Source: Halobacteriales archaeon QS_1_69_70
Lineage (GTDB): Archaea > Halobacteriota > Halobacteria > Halobacteriales > Haloarculaceae
Assembly (NCBI GenBank): GCA_003021005.1
Contig: PXRI01000036.1
Location: forward strand, 49,022-113,021
Length of the DNA stretch: 64,000 nt
Direction: 5' to 3'
A program made the translations under genes and the position numbers. The stretch's first letter is position 1. Every line of letters begins with the position of its first letter. The notes beneath the pieces are model-generated. The model was not told the origin of the DNA. It made no database searches and saw only the letters and a list, made by a program, of their open reading frames with translations. Below are positions 35,185 through 44,539 of the stretch, piece by piece.

Positions 35185-37029
35185 ATGGCCGAGTCCACCC
35201 ACGTGACGCGACTGTTCGGCGGCCCGGGGAGCGGGAAGACGACCGCGCTCCTCGACCGGGTCGACGAGATGCTCGAGGCTGGCGTCGACGTCCGGGACGT
35301 CCTCGTGGTCTCCTACACCCGGGCCGCCGCGACCGAGGTCAGAGAACGGCTGGCCGACCGGCTGGACCGGAGCCCGAAGTCCCTCCGCGGGAACGTCTGT
35401 ACGATGCACGCGAAGGCCTACGAACTGCTGAACCTCTCGCGTGGCGACGTGGTCGGCGAGGACGACAAGGAGGCGTTCTGCGAGGAGTACGGCCTCGAGT
35501 TCGAGGACGAGTACAAGTCGGCCAGGCGCCGGTCGGCCCGCTCGACCACGCTCGGGAACAAGATCATCGCGACCTCCCAGTGGCTCCAGCGGACCGAGCG
35601 CGACGTCGCGGACTGGTACGACGTCCCGTTCAAGTGGGACGACGACGAGGTCCGGCTGCCGCCCGACGTCGACGACGCGGCCCAGACCGGCAACAAGTAC
35701 ACGCCGACGTGGCCCTCCTCGGACGACCGCGTCGACATCCCGGAGGCCATCCGGGCCTGGCGCGCCTACAAGGGCGAACACGGCGTCATCGGGTTCGCCG
35801 ACATGCTCGAGCGGGTCGAGCAGCGCTCTCTGGTCCCGACCGTCGACCACCTCGTCATCGACGAGTTCCAGGACATCACGACGCTGCAGTACGCGGTCTA
35901 CGACGAGTGGAAACCCCACGTCGACCGGGTGCTGATCGCCGGCGACGACGACCAGGTCGTCTACGCCTGGCAGGGCGCGGACCCGAACATGCTGCTCGAC
36001 GAGGCCGTCGACGACGACGTGGTGCTGCCGAACTCCTACCGGCTCCCCTCCCGGATCCTCAACGTCGTCAACACCCAGATCGACCACATCGACAAGCGCC
36101 AGCCGAAGGACCTAAAGCCCCGCAAACAGGGCGGCTCGGTCGAGGCCGTCCGGAACCCATCGATGCTGGACCTGGTCCGGAACGTCCGCGGCACCGTCGA
36201 GGAGGACGACGACGGCACCGTGATGTGTCTGTTCCGCGCCCGCTACCAGATGTTCCAGTTCATGGACGAGTTCATCGACGAGGGCATCCCCTTCACGTCG
36301 CTGACCGACCAGCGGATGTGGACCGACCGGCTCCGGGGCTACGCCGACGCCGTCGAGGCGGTCGACGCCGGCGACCCCATCGACGGCCTCCAGGCCCAGC
36401 GGCTCGGCGAGATGCTCGCCGACAGCGCCTTCGGCACCGGCGAGCGCGACGACTACTACGACGCGCTCGACGAGCGCAAGGAGGCGGCCGACACCGAGGA
36501 CCTCACGGAGATGGAGCTGCCGGCCGACTTCGTCGACGACCACGCGCCGTTCGCCCCGGATACGGCGTCGGCGGCCGACATGCTCACGAAGGTGTCGAAC
36601 TTCCAGGAGCGCTCGGTCGAGGCGTACTTCGCCGGCGACTACCGCGACGTCGACCCCACGCGGCTCCGGCTGGGCACCATCCACTCCGCGAAGGGCCGGG
36701 AGGCCGACCACGTCTTCGTCGCGACGGACCTCACCGAGAAGGTCGTCGAGCAGATGGCCGCCTCCGTCGACGACCCGGAGGCGGTCGAGGGCGTCACCGA
36801 GTTCACCAAGCACTCCGACCCCGTGCCGACGCTGACCGACAACGAGCGCCGCGTGTTCTACGTCGGGATGTCCCGGGCCCGCGAGCGGCTGGTGCTGCTC
36901 GAGAACCTCGTCGGCGGCGCGCCGACGCTGCCGGTCGACGTCCTGTTACACAACCGGCCGGTCGACGACTCACTGGAGCAGGTGCTCGAGCGCGCCCGCC
37001 AGGCCGGCGAGGAGCTGACCGCCGACTGA
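35185..37029 (+). CDS. SF1 (UvrD/Rep-like) DNA helicase
   Basis: 614-aa ATP-dependent helicase. Motif I is GGPGSGKTTALLDRV, Ia is VSYTRAAATEVRERL, II is VIDEFQDIT, and III is GDDDQVVYAWQGADP. Motif V is TIHSAKGREADHVFV and VI is VFYVGMSRARERLVLLE. It is shorter than bacterial UvrD/PcrA (about 720 aa), with reduced 1B/2B insertions and no long C-terminal tail. The start ATG 35185 gives the family-typical short N terminus. Likely role in DNA repair or replication restart. Monocistronic. Confidence 0.85.
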   Translation: MAESTHVTRLFGGPGSGKTTALLDRVDEMLEAGVDVRDVLVVSYTRAAATEVRERLADRLDRSPKSLRGNVCTMHAKAYELLNLSRGDVVGEDDKEAFCEEYGLEFEDEYKSARRRSARSTTLGNKIIATSQWLQRTERDVADWYDVPFKWDDDEVRLPPDVDDAAQTGNKYTPTWPSSDDRVDIPEAIRAWRAYKGEHGVIGFADMLERVEQRSLVPTVDHLVIDEFQDITTLQYAVYDEWKPHVDRVLIAGDDDQVVYAWQGADPNMLLDEAVDDDVVLPNSYRLPSRILNVVNTQIDHIDKRQPKDLKPRKQGGSVEAVRNPSMLDLVRNVRGTVEEDDDGTVMCLFRARYQMFQFMDEFIDEGIPFTSLTDQRMWTDRLRGYADAVEAVDAGDPIDGLQAQRLGEMLADSAFGTGERDDYYDALDERKEAADTEDLTEMELPADFVDDHAPFAPDTASAADMLTKVSNFQERSVEAYFAGDYRDVDPTRLRLGTIHSAKGREADHVFVATDLTEKVVEQMAASVDDPEAVEGVTEFTKHSDPVPTLTDNERRVFYVGMSRARERLVLLENLVGGAPTLPVDVLLHNRPVDDSLEQVLERARQAGEELTAD

Positions 37030-37085
37030 ACCCGCGTGGGGCCCACTCCGGCAGCCGTATCGGGGTGCGTGCCGGCGGCCGGCCG

Positions 37086-37306
37086 TCACCGGACGTCCCG
37101 CAGTCGCCCGAGCCGACCCACCGTCCGGTCCGTCAGCCGCGTGTAGACGTACTCGCTGACGGCGACCAGGCCGACGGCCATCGCGAGGACAAGGCCCCCG
37201 TCGCGTAGCGGCCCTCCAGGGCGGTGAGGACGCCGAGGAGGGCGACGGGGATCGCGACGACGAGCGTGCCGACAAGCTGGACCGACCGGACGAGGCCGGG
37301 CGCCAC
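37086..37306 (-). pseudogene. Frameshifted small membrane protein, paralogue of the next gene
   Basis: On the minus strand a GTG at 37306 starts APGLVRSVQLVGTLVVAIP and continues to EGRYATG. The matching C-terminal half (GGLVLAMAVGLVAVSEYVYT to the end) lies one frame over and stops at 37086. Adding one G to the GGGGG run near 37196 restores a 74-aa two-helix protein. It resembles its upstream neighbour (L-x-G-x-L-V/A-x-A-x-P-x-x-L-L-G-V pattern) and haloarchaeal DUF7533-type proteins. The gap of 3 nt to that gene implies a tandem pair. A homopolymer error is a real alternative to decay. Confidence 0.6.
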
Positions 37307-37309
37307 CGG

Positions 37310-37552
37310 TCACTCGCCCTCCGGGTCCCCGTCGTCGCCCGCCCCGCCCTGCAGCCAGCCGAGCGCGCGGCCGCCGACGACGTCGACCGGGTCCGGCCGG
37401 TAGATGATGCCGACCACCAGCGCGGCGGCGACGGCGAGGAAGCCGACGCCGACGAGCGTCCGGCCGCCGACGAGGAACTCCACGCCGAGCAGTCCGATCG
37501 GCGCCGCCAGCGCCGCCGCGCCGAACAGCGCGAGCGTGTCGAGGAGGTTCAT
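37310..37552 (-). CDS. Small two-helix membrane protein, DUF7533-like
   Basis: 80 aa: MNLLDTLALFGAAALAAPIG, then LLGVEFLVGGRTLVGVGFLA, a third hydrophobic stretch and an acidic Gly-rich tail. Haloarchaeal small membrane proteins of this layout are annotated DUF7533; function unknown. It precedes the frameshifted paralogue on the same strand. Confidence 0.6.
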   Translation of the reverse strand: MNLLDTLALFGAAALAAPIGLLGVEFLVGGRTLVGVGFLAVAAALVVGIIYRPDPVDVVGGRALGWLQGGAGDDGDPEGE

Positions 37553-37886
37553 TGGCGGGCCGTGGGGTCCGGGGACGCAAAAACTCGCCGCTCCCCGGCC
37601 GCTCGTGTCCCGGGTCTCGATCGATTGCAAAACCAATGTGGAGCCGATCCGGACGATTCGTTTGAACAGTGCTGACTTCGATACCCCACATTGAATACGA
37701 GTACGAGCGACAGGAGATACTGATGAACGCCAGTCACGTAGGTGACCACGTCTCCCACCGTCTCGGTAGAGGTCTCGGGTTTTCGCCTCGGGGCTCGGTG
37801 TACTCACGGCAGGAACCCTTCTCCTGGTCCCCGTCGTCAGCGTCAGGTCGGTAGACGACGCCGGGCGGACGAGTAGCGACGCCGTT
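37553..37886. other. Gene-free spacer
   Basis: Divergent spacer between the minus-strand membrane gene pair and the plus-strand gene at 37887. A 61-codon open frame within it lacks any recognisable pattern and I do not call it. A short palindrome GTCAC-gtag-GTGAC occurs at 37733-37746; nothing else stands out. Confidence 0.4.
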
Positions 37887-38153
37887 ATGGGGATCGATTA
37901 CCTCCTCGGGCGGAGTAGCGGCGTCGCCCCGGACTTGTTCTTCTGGTCGGTTGCGGTCCTGTTCGTTGCGGTAATCATAGGTGTCGCAGTCTGGAAGGAG
38001 CGAGTCGGTGTGCTGTGGGTCCTCGCGGTTCCGGCGATCGAGGTCTCGATACTCGGGGCGATGACGATCGGGCTCTTGATCGTGCCGTTCGCACTTTTAC
38101 TGGTACTCTCGGCGTCACTGTTGACCGTCCATCGCTACGCGGAAGACCGTTAG
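37887..38153 (+). CDS. Small membrane protein, unknown
   Basis: 88 aa with about three hydrophobic segments: FFWSVAVLFVAVIIGVAVW, GVLWVLAVPAIEVSILGAM and GLLIVPFALLLVLSASLL. It ends in a short charged tail (HRYAEDR). No family recognised. Base composition is slightly less GC-rich than the neighbours. Confidence 0.5.
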   Translation: MGIDYLLGRSSGVAPDLFFWSVAVLFVAVIIGVAVWKERVGVLWVLAVPAIEVSILGAMTIGLLIVPFALLLVLSASLLTVHRYAEDR

Positions 38154-38327
38154 TTCCGCGACTCACTCGGTTGAGGCCGGCCCGAGTGGCGGAGAGTGGT
38201 CGGAGGATCGCCGGTCATCGCAGTTCTCTGAGGCTATTGCCTCGGGACAGCCACGAGCGAGAGCGACCATTGCTGCGACGCTCCTTCGTACGACAACCCT
38301 TTCCACGGCTCCGACCGTAGCGCGGAT

Positions 38328-38981
38328 GTGTTCACCGGCATCGTCGAGGAGACCGGCGCGGTCACCGCCGTCGAGGACGGTCCGGAGGGCCGCCGGCTGC
38401 GGGTCTCGGCGTCGTTCTGCGACGCGCTGGAGCCAGGCCAGAGTGTCGCGGTGAGCGGCGCCTGTCTCACGGTCGAGAACGTGACGTCGGACGCCGAGAC
38501 CTTCGAGCTGTTCTGCTCGGAGGAGACCCTCGAGCGGACGTACCTCGACCGCGTCGCGGTCGGCGACCGCCTCAATTTAGAGCGGGCGCTGCCCTCGGAC
38601 GGCCGGTTCGACGGCCACGTCGTCCAGGGCCACGTCGACGGCGTCGGCGAGGTGACGGCGATCGAGCAGGTCGGCGGGGGTCCAGCGAACGGAGTGAGTG
38701 GGGCCTCGTCGGGCGAGCGCAGCGAGTCCGACGGCGACTGGCGGTTCGGGTTCTCGCTGCCACCGGAACTCGCCCCGTACGTGGTCGAGAAGGGCTCCAT
38801 CGCGGTGGACGGCATCTCGCTCACGGCCGCCGACGTCGACGGGGCGTCCGTCGAGGTGGCGGTCATTCCGGCGACATACGAGCTGACGACGCTGTCCGGG
38901 AAGGTGGTTGGGGACCCGGTACACCTCGAGGTGGACGTGGTCGCGAAGTACGTCGAGTCCCTCCTCGAGGGCTACCGGTAG
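38328..38981 (+). CDS. ribE: Riboflavin synthase alpha subunit (bacterial type)
   Basis: 217 aa. Converts two 6,7-dimethyl-8-ribityllumazine molecules to riboflavin. It has the duplicated lumazine-binding fold: MFTGIVEETGAV and SGACLTVENVTSDAETF in the first barrel, GHVVQGHVDGVGEV and VDGISLTAADVDGASVEVAV in the second. The start is GTG 38328, since the family always begins MFTGIVE and no in-frame ATG exists. An ~20-residue Gly/Ser/Glu-rich insertion (GGPANGVSGASSGERSESDG) separates two strands of the second barrel. This bacterial-type enzyme is normal in haloarchaea. Confidence 0.92.
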   Translation: MFTGIVEETGAVTAVEDGPEGRRLRVSASFCDALEPGQSVAVSGACLTVENVTSDAETFELFCSEETLERTYLDRVAVGDRLNLERALPSDGRFDGHVVQGHVDGVGEVTAIEQVGGGPANGVSGASSGERSESDGDWRFGFSLPPELAPYVVEKGSIAVDGISLTAADVDGASVEVAVIPATYELTTLSGKVVGDPVHLEVDVVAKYVESLLEGYR

Positions 38982-39022
38982 TCGGCCGGGTCGGCGTCGA
39001 CCGCCCCGACGCAGCCGACCGG

Positions 39023-40072
39023 TTACTCCGGGTCGGCGTCGAACTCCGTCATTTCGGGCTCCAGCTCCCCGGGGTCCTCGACGTCCTCGTGGACCGCGTG
39101 GTAGTGCCGGCGGTACCGCTCGAGCTTCCGGTAGAGGATGTAGAAGAACAGTCCGATGTAGACGAGGACGAACCCGAAGAATAGCACCAGTTCGGGGACG
39201 CCGGGGACGATGGTGCTCACGAGCTCCGGCACGATGCCGACGAGGAGGTTGTAGGTGGCGTGGATGAATGCCGCGATGATGAGGCCCTTCAGGATGATGG
39301 GGACGGCGTCCTCGCGGTTGAACTTCGCGAGCCCGAGGTAGTAGCCGGCGAACGCCGAGTAGATGACGTGGCCCGGCCCGGCGAGACTGCGGAAGGCAGT
39401 GATCTGGCCGCCCGCCTCGGCGGCATCGGTGACCTGCGCCGTGGCGGCGACGGCCAGCGTCGTCAGGACCGCGCTACTGCTCTGTAGGTCCCTGGCGATG
39501 TAGATGAGGTTCTCGATGGTCGCAAAGCCGAGGCCGGCGACGGCGCCGTAGACCGCGCCGTCGACGACGGAGTCGAACCGGTCGTCACGGAAGGCGTACA
39601 GCCGGACGGCAAGCAGCTTGACGATCTCCTCACCGGGGGCGACGATCAGGTAGAAGTACAGCACGAGCCCGACGATGGTGGCCCCCTGGAGGGCGCTGAG
39701 CCTGGAGTTGACGACGGCCGCGAAGCCGGCGAACAGGATGGCGAGGATGAACGTCGCGGCGATGAGCGTCGCCGGTTCCCGCGTGGTCACGTCCGTCACG
39801 TAGACGTACAGCGCGAGCAGGCCGGCGGGCAACACCGAGAGGAGGACCAGCCCGAGGATGATCGGGTTGTCGACGATGACGGCCCCGTAGGTAACGACCA
39901 CGATGAGTCCGGAGATGACCACTCCGAGGATGTAGAGCGTCCAGCGAGCGATGCGCACGCCGCCGCGGTACATGCCGACGGCGACGTTGTCGAGCGCGGT
40001 CCGTGGCTCCCAGGAGGCGACGTCGTAGAGGTCCTCGGACTCGTCGGCGCGGGCCTCGACCGGGTCTTCCAT
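39023..40072 (-). CDS. PrsW-family intramembrane metalloprotease
   Basis: 349 aa, about eight membrane helices between an acidic N-terminal domain and an acidic tail. Family motifs are present: APGEEIVKLLAVRL (EExxK), GLGFATIENLIYIARD (ENxxY-type), PGHVIYSAFAGYYLG and AAFIHATYN with the conserved His residues. PrsW members cleave membrane-bound regulators such as anti-sigma factors in bacteria; the archaeal substrate is unknown. ATG 40072 directly precedes the acidic N terminus. The gene is monocistronic. Confidence 0.85.
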   Translation of the reverse strand: MEDPVEARADESEDLYDVASWEPRTALDNVAVGMYRGGVRIARWTLYILGVVISGLIVVVTYGAVIVDNPIILGLVLLSVLPAGLLALYVYVTDVTTREPATLIAATFILAILFAGFAAVVNSRLSALQGATIVGLVLYFYLIVAPGEEIVKLLAVRLYAFRDDRFDSVVDGAVYGAVAGLGFATIENLIYIARDLQSSSAVLTTLAVAATAQVTDAAEAGGQITAFRSLAGPGHVIYSAFAGYYLGLAKFNREDAVPIILKGLIIAAFIHATYNLLVGIVPELVSTIVPGVPELVLFFGFVLVYIGLFFYILYRKLERYRRHYHAVHEDVEDPGELEPEMTEFDADPE

Positions 40073-40484
40073 ACCGGGCCCTGTGTGACGGCAGTGGCCT
40101 AACTGTTGTGACACGAGCCGGGGGCGCCGGCGGTGCCTGGCTGGCGACGGGAGACCGTGGGCAGGTCCGTCCGCCGCGGGGCCGGCGACGATCGGGGGGC
40201 ACGAACGCGCCGGGCGTCCGGGTGCCGTTCGGCGTCCGGGGCGTGCGGCCGACCGTCCTGCACCCCGGGCAGTCACCGCCCCGAGTCGGGACGCTTTCGG
40301 TCCCGCGGCTCCCAGCGACGGGTATGTACCGGCAATATCCGCGGGCGCGCGCGATGGCTGCGGGTACGGAACGTTCCAGGGCCAGGGGGGCACCGGGCCC
40401 GGCCAGGGCGACATCGGGACGGGCACGGATGGCCGATAACCGGACGGCCGGTCGGCCGTCGATGGACGGCCGGGGGCGCGGACG
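40073..40484. other. Gene-free divergent spacer
   Basis: 412 nt between the divergent PrsW and FAU-1 genes. Open frames here are Arg/Gly/Pro-rich by-products of high GC. Both promoters must lie in it, but no clear TATA element is visible near the FAU-1 start. Confidence 0.4.
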
Positions 40485-41939
40485 ATGACCGTCAGGGTCC
40501 GCGGCATCTACGCGACGGCGCTCACCGAGCTTCTGGCCGGCGACCACGACGTCGTCCAGGCCTCGTCCGCCATCCGCGAGCGGTTCGACCGCGAGTTCCG
40601 GGTCGACGTCGCCGACGCGAGCGTGGAGACGACCGACGACCGGCAGGGCGTCGGGGTCGCCGGCGAGCCCCAGGCGGTGGAGGCCGTTCGCGAGCGGCTC
40701 CGGGCCGTCGGCAGGGACGCCCTCGCCTGGCCGAACCCGGCGCCGCGGGGCGCCGTGTTCCGGGGCGAGGTCACCGAACCCCTCGGCCCGGGCGCCATCG
40801 TCGACCTCGGGAGCGCCGACGGCCGTGACGTCGAGGGCTTTCTGCCGTACGACCGGGTCGAGGATTACGTCGACGAGGGCGACAGCTACCGGCTCCAGGT
40901 CGCCGGGCCGGCGCCGCCCTGGGGCGACGCCCGGCCGTCGATGGCGACCGACCTGCGGATGCCGGGCGGCCTCGTCGAACTCCGCCGCGGCTCGGCGCCG
41001 GCGACCGACGAGACGGCGCGGCTGGCGGAACTGCTCCCGGTCGAGCCGCCGGAGGGCTGGACGCCACGGTGGCGCCCGGCGGCCGAGGACGCCGACCTCG
41101 AGGCGTTGGCGGCCGCCCTGGAGCGCGCCGGCGACCGGGCCGAGACGCTGATGGCGGCGGTCGCCGACGCCGACGGCGACAGCCCCGGTCGGATCGTGAT
41201 GCCGCAGGCCGGGGCGTGGGTCTGGTTCGGTGGGGAGTCACGGAGCGCGCTGGACGAGGTCCGGGCCCGCGTCACGGAGACGGTGGCCGGCCACCACCGT
41301 ATCAAGGCCGGCACCGGGTCGGCGAGTACTGCAGTGGATTTCGTGGAGGCCGTGTGTCCACCGAGCGAGGCGACGACCGACGGCGACGGGGACGCGTCCG
41401 GCGAGGACGACCCGCCTGGGGCGGGCGACTGGGCGGCGGATTCGTTCCCGTTCGAGGCGGTCGCGGACTGCTTCGGCCCCCGCGAGGGCGAGGACCTCGC
41501 CATCGCCCACGGGAAGCCGAGCGGCCGGACCATCGTCATCGGCCGCGGCGAGGTCACCGAGGTGACCGACGACGGCGCCGTCACCGTCGAGCGAGCGATG
41601 TCCCCCGGCGGCACGTACGACGCCCTCGGCGTCGAGCGCCGCGCGGGCGACGTCGCCCGGACCACCTTCGTCGAGGGCCGGTGGTGGTACGCGACGGTGT
41701 ACGTCGGCGAGGACGGCACGCGCCGCGGAACCTACGTGAACGTCTGTACGCCCGTGGAGGTGTTCCCGGACCGGGCGCGCTACGTCGACCTCCACGTCGA
41801 CGTGGTCAAGCGCCCGGACGGCGAGGTCCGCCGCGTGGACGACGACGAACTCGACGCCGCCGTCGATGCCGGCGAGGTCCCGGAGCCCCTCGCCGACCGC
41901 GCGCGCGAGGTCGCCGCCTCAATCGAGCACGCCATCTAA
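40485..41939 (+). CDS. fau-1: RNA-binding protein / probable ribonuclease FAU-1
   Basis: 484 aa. Archaeal FAU-1 (AU-1) protein, which binds AU-rich RNA and is reported to have RNase E/G-like activity toward rRNA precursors. An N-terminal S1-like segment (EVTEPLGPGAIVDLGSADGR ... EGFLPYDRVEDYV) is followed by the central RNase E/G-like region. The C-terminal DUF402 domain reads TTFVEGRWWYATVYVGEDG and RARYVDLHVDVVKRPDGE. The acidic insertion near residue 305 is typical haloarchaeal padding. The 3' end overlaps that of the convergent gene by 4 nt. Confidence 0.85.
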   Translation: MTVRVRGIYATALTELLAGDHDVVQASSAIRERFDREFRVDVADASVETTDDRQGVGVAGEPQAVEAVRERLRAVGRDALAWPNPAPRGAVFRGEVTEPLGPGAIVDLGSADGRDVEGFLPYDRVEDYVDEGDSYRLQVAGPAPPWGDARPSMATDLRMPGGLVELRRGSAPATDETARLAELLPVEPPEGWTPRWRPAAEDADLEALAAALERAGDRAETLMAAVADADGDSPGRIVMPQAGAWVWFGGESRSALDEVRARVTETVAGHHRIKAGTGSASTAVDFVEAVCPPSEATTDGDGDASGEDDPPGAGDWAADSFPFEAVADCFGPREGEDLAIAHGKPSGRTIVIGRGEVTEVTDDGAVTVERAMSPGGTYDALGVERRAGDVARTTFVEGRWWYATVYVGEDGTRRGTYVNVCTPVEVFPDRARYVDLHVDVVKRPDGEVRRVDDDELDAAVDAGEVPEPLADRAREVAASIEHAI

Positions 41940-43327
41940 TCGTGCCACCGACGACGGGCCCACGCCGCCAGCCCGACCGCCCCGGCCCCGGCGAGCGGTC
42001 CGAGCCCCGTCCCGTCGCCGGTGGTCGTGCCGCTGCCCGGGCCGCCGTCGGGACGCTGCGTCGCCGACGGCGTCGTGGTCGCGCCGCCGTTCGCCCGGAA
42101 CGTGTAGACGGCCGCGGCCTCCTCGGGCCGGTCGGCGGAGACGTCCCGCCAGCTACTCGCGACGACGTGGTCGCCGGCGGCCTGGGCGGTCCAGAAGTCC
42201 GTCGTCGCCTCGTCGCGCCAGTGGGTCACCTCGACGGGGGCCGCGGGGTCGGCGACGTCGTGGACCGACACGCCGCCGCGGTACCAGGCAGTGTAGAGCC
42301 GGTCGCCGACGTAGTCGAAGTTGTGCGCGGTGGTCCAGGTGCCGCCGTGAGTGGGGTCTGCCGTCGGCGGGGCCTCGATGCGTGCGCGGCGCTCGCCGGC
42401 ACGCCGGTCCCACAGCTCCACGCCGCCCTGGGCGGCCGCCGTCGCGTCGGCCTCGGCCGCCCAGGCCTCCTCGTTGAGCGCCACGAGCGGGCCGGCGGCG
42501 CCACCACGTGGGATGGCGTAGTGGTCGTTCCCGGGCAGCGTGAACCGCGCCTCCCGGATCGCGGATTCGGTCTCGAGTTCGGCCAGCGCCGCCGGGTCAC
42601 GGCCGCGGAGCACGGTGATCGGTTCCGGGGTCGTCGGGTCGGAGACGTCGACGAGCCACGTGCCGGCCTCCCAGTAGGAGCAGTACGCGACGTCGTCGGT
42701 CACGGAGACGTCGTGGAGCTGTCGGAGTGCGGGGTGGACGTCGGCCCAGCGGTCGTCGGCGTCGAGGACGGACCAGCGGCCGCGTTCCGCGCCGGTCGCG
42801 ACGTCGACACAGACCAGCGGGTTCCGGTCGCCGTCGTTGCCACAGAGGTACAGCGTGTCGCCGTCGGTGGCGAGGTTGTGGTGGGGGAAGTCCGTCTCGT
42901 GGGCGAGCACCCGCTGGGGGTCGGCGGGGTCGCTGACGTCGAAGACGAGCGCCGCGTTCGGGACGCCACCTCGCGGTTCGGCCGGACCGGCGACGGCGTA
43001 GCGGTCGCCGCCGACCTTGCCGTCGTGGACGACGGACAGCGGGCCGTCGGGGTGGTCGGCGAGCAGGTCGCGGCGTTCGGCGAGCAGCGTCGGGTCGGCC
43101 GGGTCGGCGACGTCGACCGTCGCGAACCCGTCGGAGACGGCGACGTAGGCGACGCCGTCGTCGACGACGAGTTCCTTCGCGCCGGCCACCGGGAGCCGGC
43201 CGCGGTAGTCGAACGCCGGCTCGGCCGGACCCGTCGGCGATCTGGCGGGCGACCGGCCGGCAACCCGCCCGGCGGCGACCGATGTTAGCGCCGCGGCACC
43301 CGTGCGCAGGACGGCCCGTCGTCGCAT
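41936..43327 (-). CDS. Exported LVIVD-repeat beta-propeller protein with C-terminal anchor
   Basis: 463 aa. It begins MRRRAVLRTGAAALTSVAAG, a Tat-like signal. Repeats of the type 'VxVxDVSDPxxPxxV' follow (TVDVADPADPTLLAE, VFDVSDPADPQRVLA, LVDVSDPTTPEPITV, VHDVADPAAPVEVTH), characteristic of LVIVD-repeat propellers. A Thr/Gly-rich linker and a hydrophobic end (LGPLAGAGAVGLAAWA, then RRRWHD) suggest membrane anchoring or a sortase-like C-terminal sorting signal. Probable cell-surface role; ligand unknown. Start ATG 43327 is chosen from the signal; upstream codons in frame are not homologous. Confidence 0.75.
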   Translation of the reverse strand: MRRRAVLRTGAAALTSVAAGRVAGRSPARSPTGPAEPAFDYRGRLPVAGAKELVVDDGVAYVAVSDGFATVDVADPADPTLLAERRDLLADHPDGPLSVVHDGKVGGDRYAVAGPAEPRGGVPNAALVFDVSDPADPQRVLAHETDFPHHNLATDGDTLYLCGNDGDRNPLVCVDVATGAERGRWSVLDADDRWADVHPALRQLHDVSVTDDVAYCSYWEAGTWLVDVSDPTTPEPITVLRGRDPAALAELETESAIREARFTLPGNDHYAIPRGGAAGPLVALNEEAWAAEADATAAAQGGVELWDRRAGERRARIEAPPTADPTHGGTWTTAHNFDYVGDRLYTAWYRGGVSVHDVADPAAPVEVTHWRDEATTDFWTAQAAGDHVVASSWRDVSADRPEEAAAVYTFRANGGATTTPSATQRPDGGPGSGTTTGDGTGLGPLAGAGAVGLAAWARRRWHD

Positions 43328-43520
43328 CGGACGCCGTAGGGCGGGGGCTGGCCTATCGGTTTCGCCTCCCAAGGGGCTCAGTGACGTCACATTGTACCGT
43401 TGCACATGGATGGCGGCGAGCCGATCGATACCGAACTGACGGGTCGACTTCGGCCTGGAGTGGCTCCACCGCGCCGGACCGACCCGTAGAGGTAAGGTCC
43501 GGCCGGTCCGAGGCCGGCCT

Positions 43521-44258
43521 TTGGTCGAGCCCGACCTGTCGGGACGCGTCGCCCTGGTGACCGGCAGCAGCAGCGGCATCGGGCGGGCGTTCCTCCTCGC
43601 GTTGGCCGATGCCGGCGCGGACGTTGCGGTCCACTACAACGAAAGCGAGGGGGCCGCCGGGGAGACGGCCGAGGCGGCCCGCGAACGCGGCGTCGACGCG
43701 GTCACCGTCGGCGGGGACGTCACCGACCCCGACGAGGTCGATCGGTGTTTCGAGGCGGTGGAGGCCGACGTCGGGACCGTCGACGTCCTCGTCAACAACG
43801 TCGGGCCGTTCGCGCCCGACCACTGGGCCGACATCGACCTCGACACCTGGCACCGCGTCCTGGATGCGAACCTCACGGGGACGATGCTCTGCTCGAAGCG
43901 GGCGCTCGGACCGATGCGCGAGGTCGAGTGGGGTCGCATCGTCAACGTCGGCTACGCCGCCGCGGAGCGCGCCGCCGTCGCCCCGGAGAACTTCCCGTAC
44001 CTCGTCGCCAAGACCGGCGTCGTCATGTTCACCCGGATGCTGGCCGCCGACACCCAGGACGACGGCATCACGGTCAACGCCGTCTCGCCGTACGTCGTCG
44101 AGACGAGCGACACCTTCCCCGAGGAGGCGCCGCGCGGCCGCTGGGCGCGCGAAGCAGACGTCGTGCGGGCGATGCTGTTCTTCGTCGACGAGGACTCGGG
44201 GTACGTGAGCGGCGAGAACGTCGAGGTCGACGGCGGCTGGCTACCGGAGGACGTCTGA
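43521..44258 (+). CDS. Short-chain dehydrogenase/reductase (FabG-like)
   Basis: 245-aa SDR starting with TTG at 43521. The Rossmann motif is VTGSSSGIGRAFL, and the NNxG motif is LVNNVGPFAPDHW. Catalytic YxxxK occurs in ENFPYLVAKTG, with the C terminus GYVSGENVEVDGGWL. The usual catalytic Ser position reads IVNVGYAAAERAAV, without a plain Ser, which may change activity. Alone in its transcription unit. Substrate unknown. Confidence 0.75.
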   Translation: MVEPDLSGRVALVTGSSSGIGRAFLLALADAGADVAVHYNESEGAAGETAEAARERGVDAVTVGGDVTDPDEVDRCFEAVEADVGTVDVLVNNVGPFAPDHWADIDLDTWHRVLDANLTGTMLCSKRALGPMREVEWGRIVNVGYAAAERAAVAPENFPYLVAKTGVVMFTRMLAADTQDDGITVNAVSPYVVETSDTFPEEAPRGRWAREADVVRAMLFFVDEDSGYVSGENVEVDGGWLPEDV

Positions 44259-44539
44259 CTGGCCCGGTCCCGGCCCACCGGGTGAGGGCCCCCGGTAGAC
44301 GGCGGCCGACCCCGGGTGAAGACCCGCCACAGCTGGCGGTCGGCCCACCGTCCACGGCGGCGGCCACACCCGCCATCCCGGCCCCGGGTGGGGACCAGTT
44401 GGGGACCGCGTCGGGCCGCCGACCCGACGCTCACACGGGACCGTCGGGCCCCTGAACTCACACCCCACGGTACCGTCGGTTCGACGGCCGAGCCTTCGGG
44501 TAGTTTCATGTGTGTGGCCGTCGATACTCCTACACTCGA

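Noticed and set aside
37669..37854. 61-codon frame in the spacer near 37.7 kb
   Set aside because: No conserved motif, no promoter at suitable spacing.
41069..43288. 739-codon plus-strand frame spanning FAU-1 and the LVIVD gene
   Set aside because: Crosses two convergent real genes; sequence is Arg-rich nonsense.
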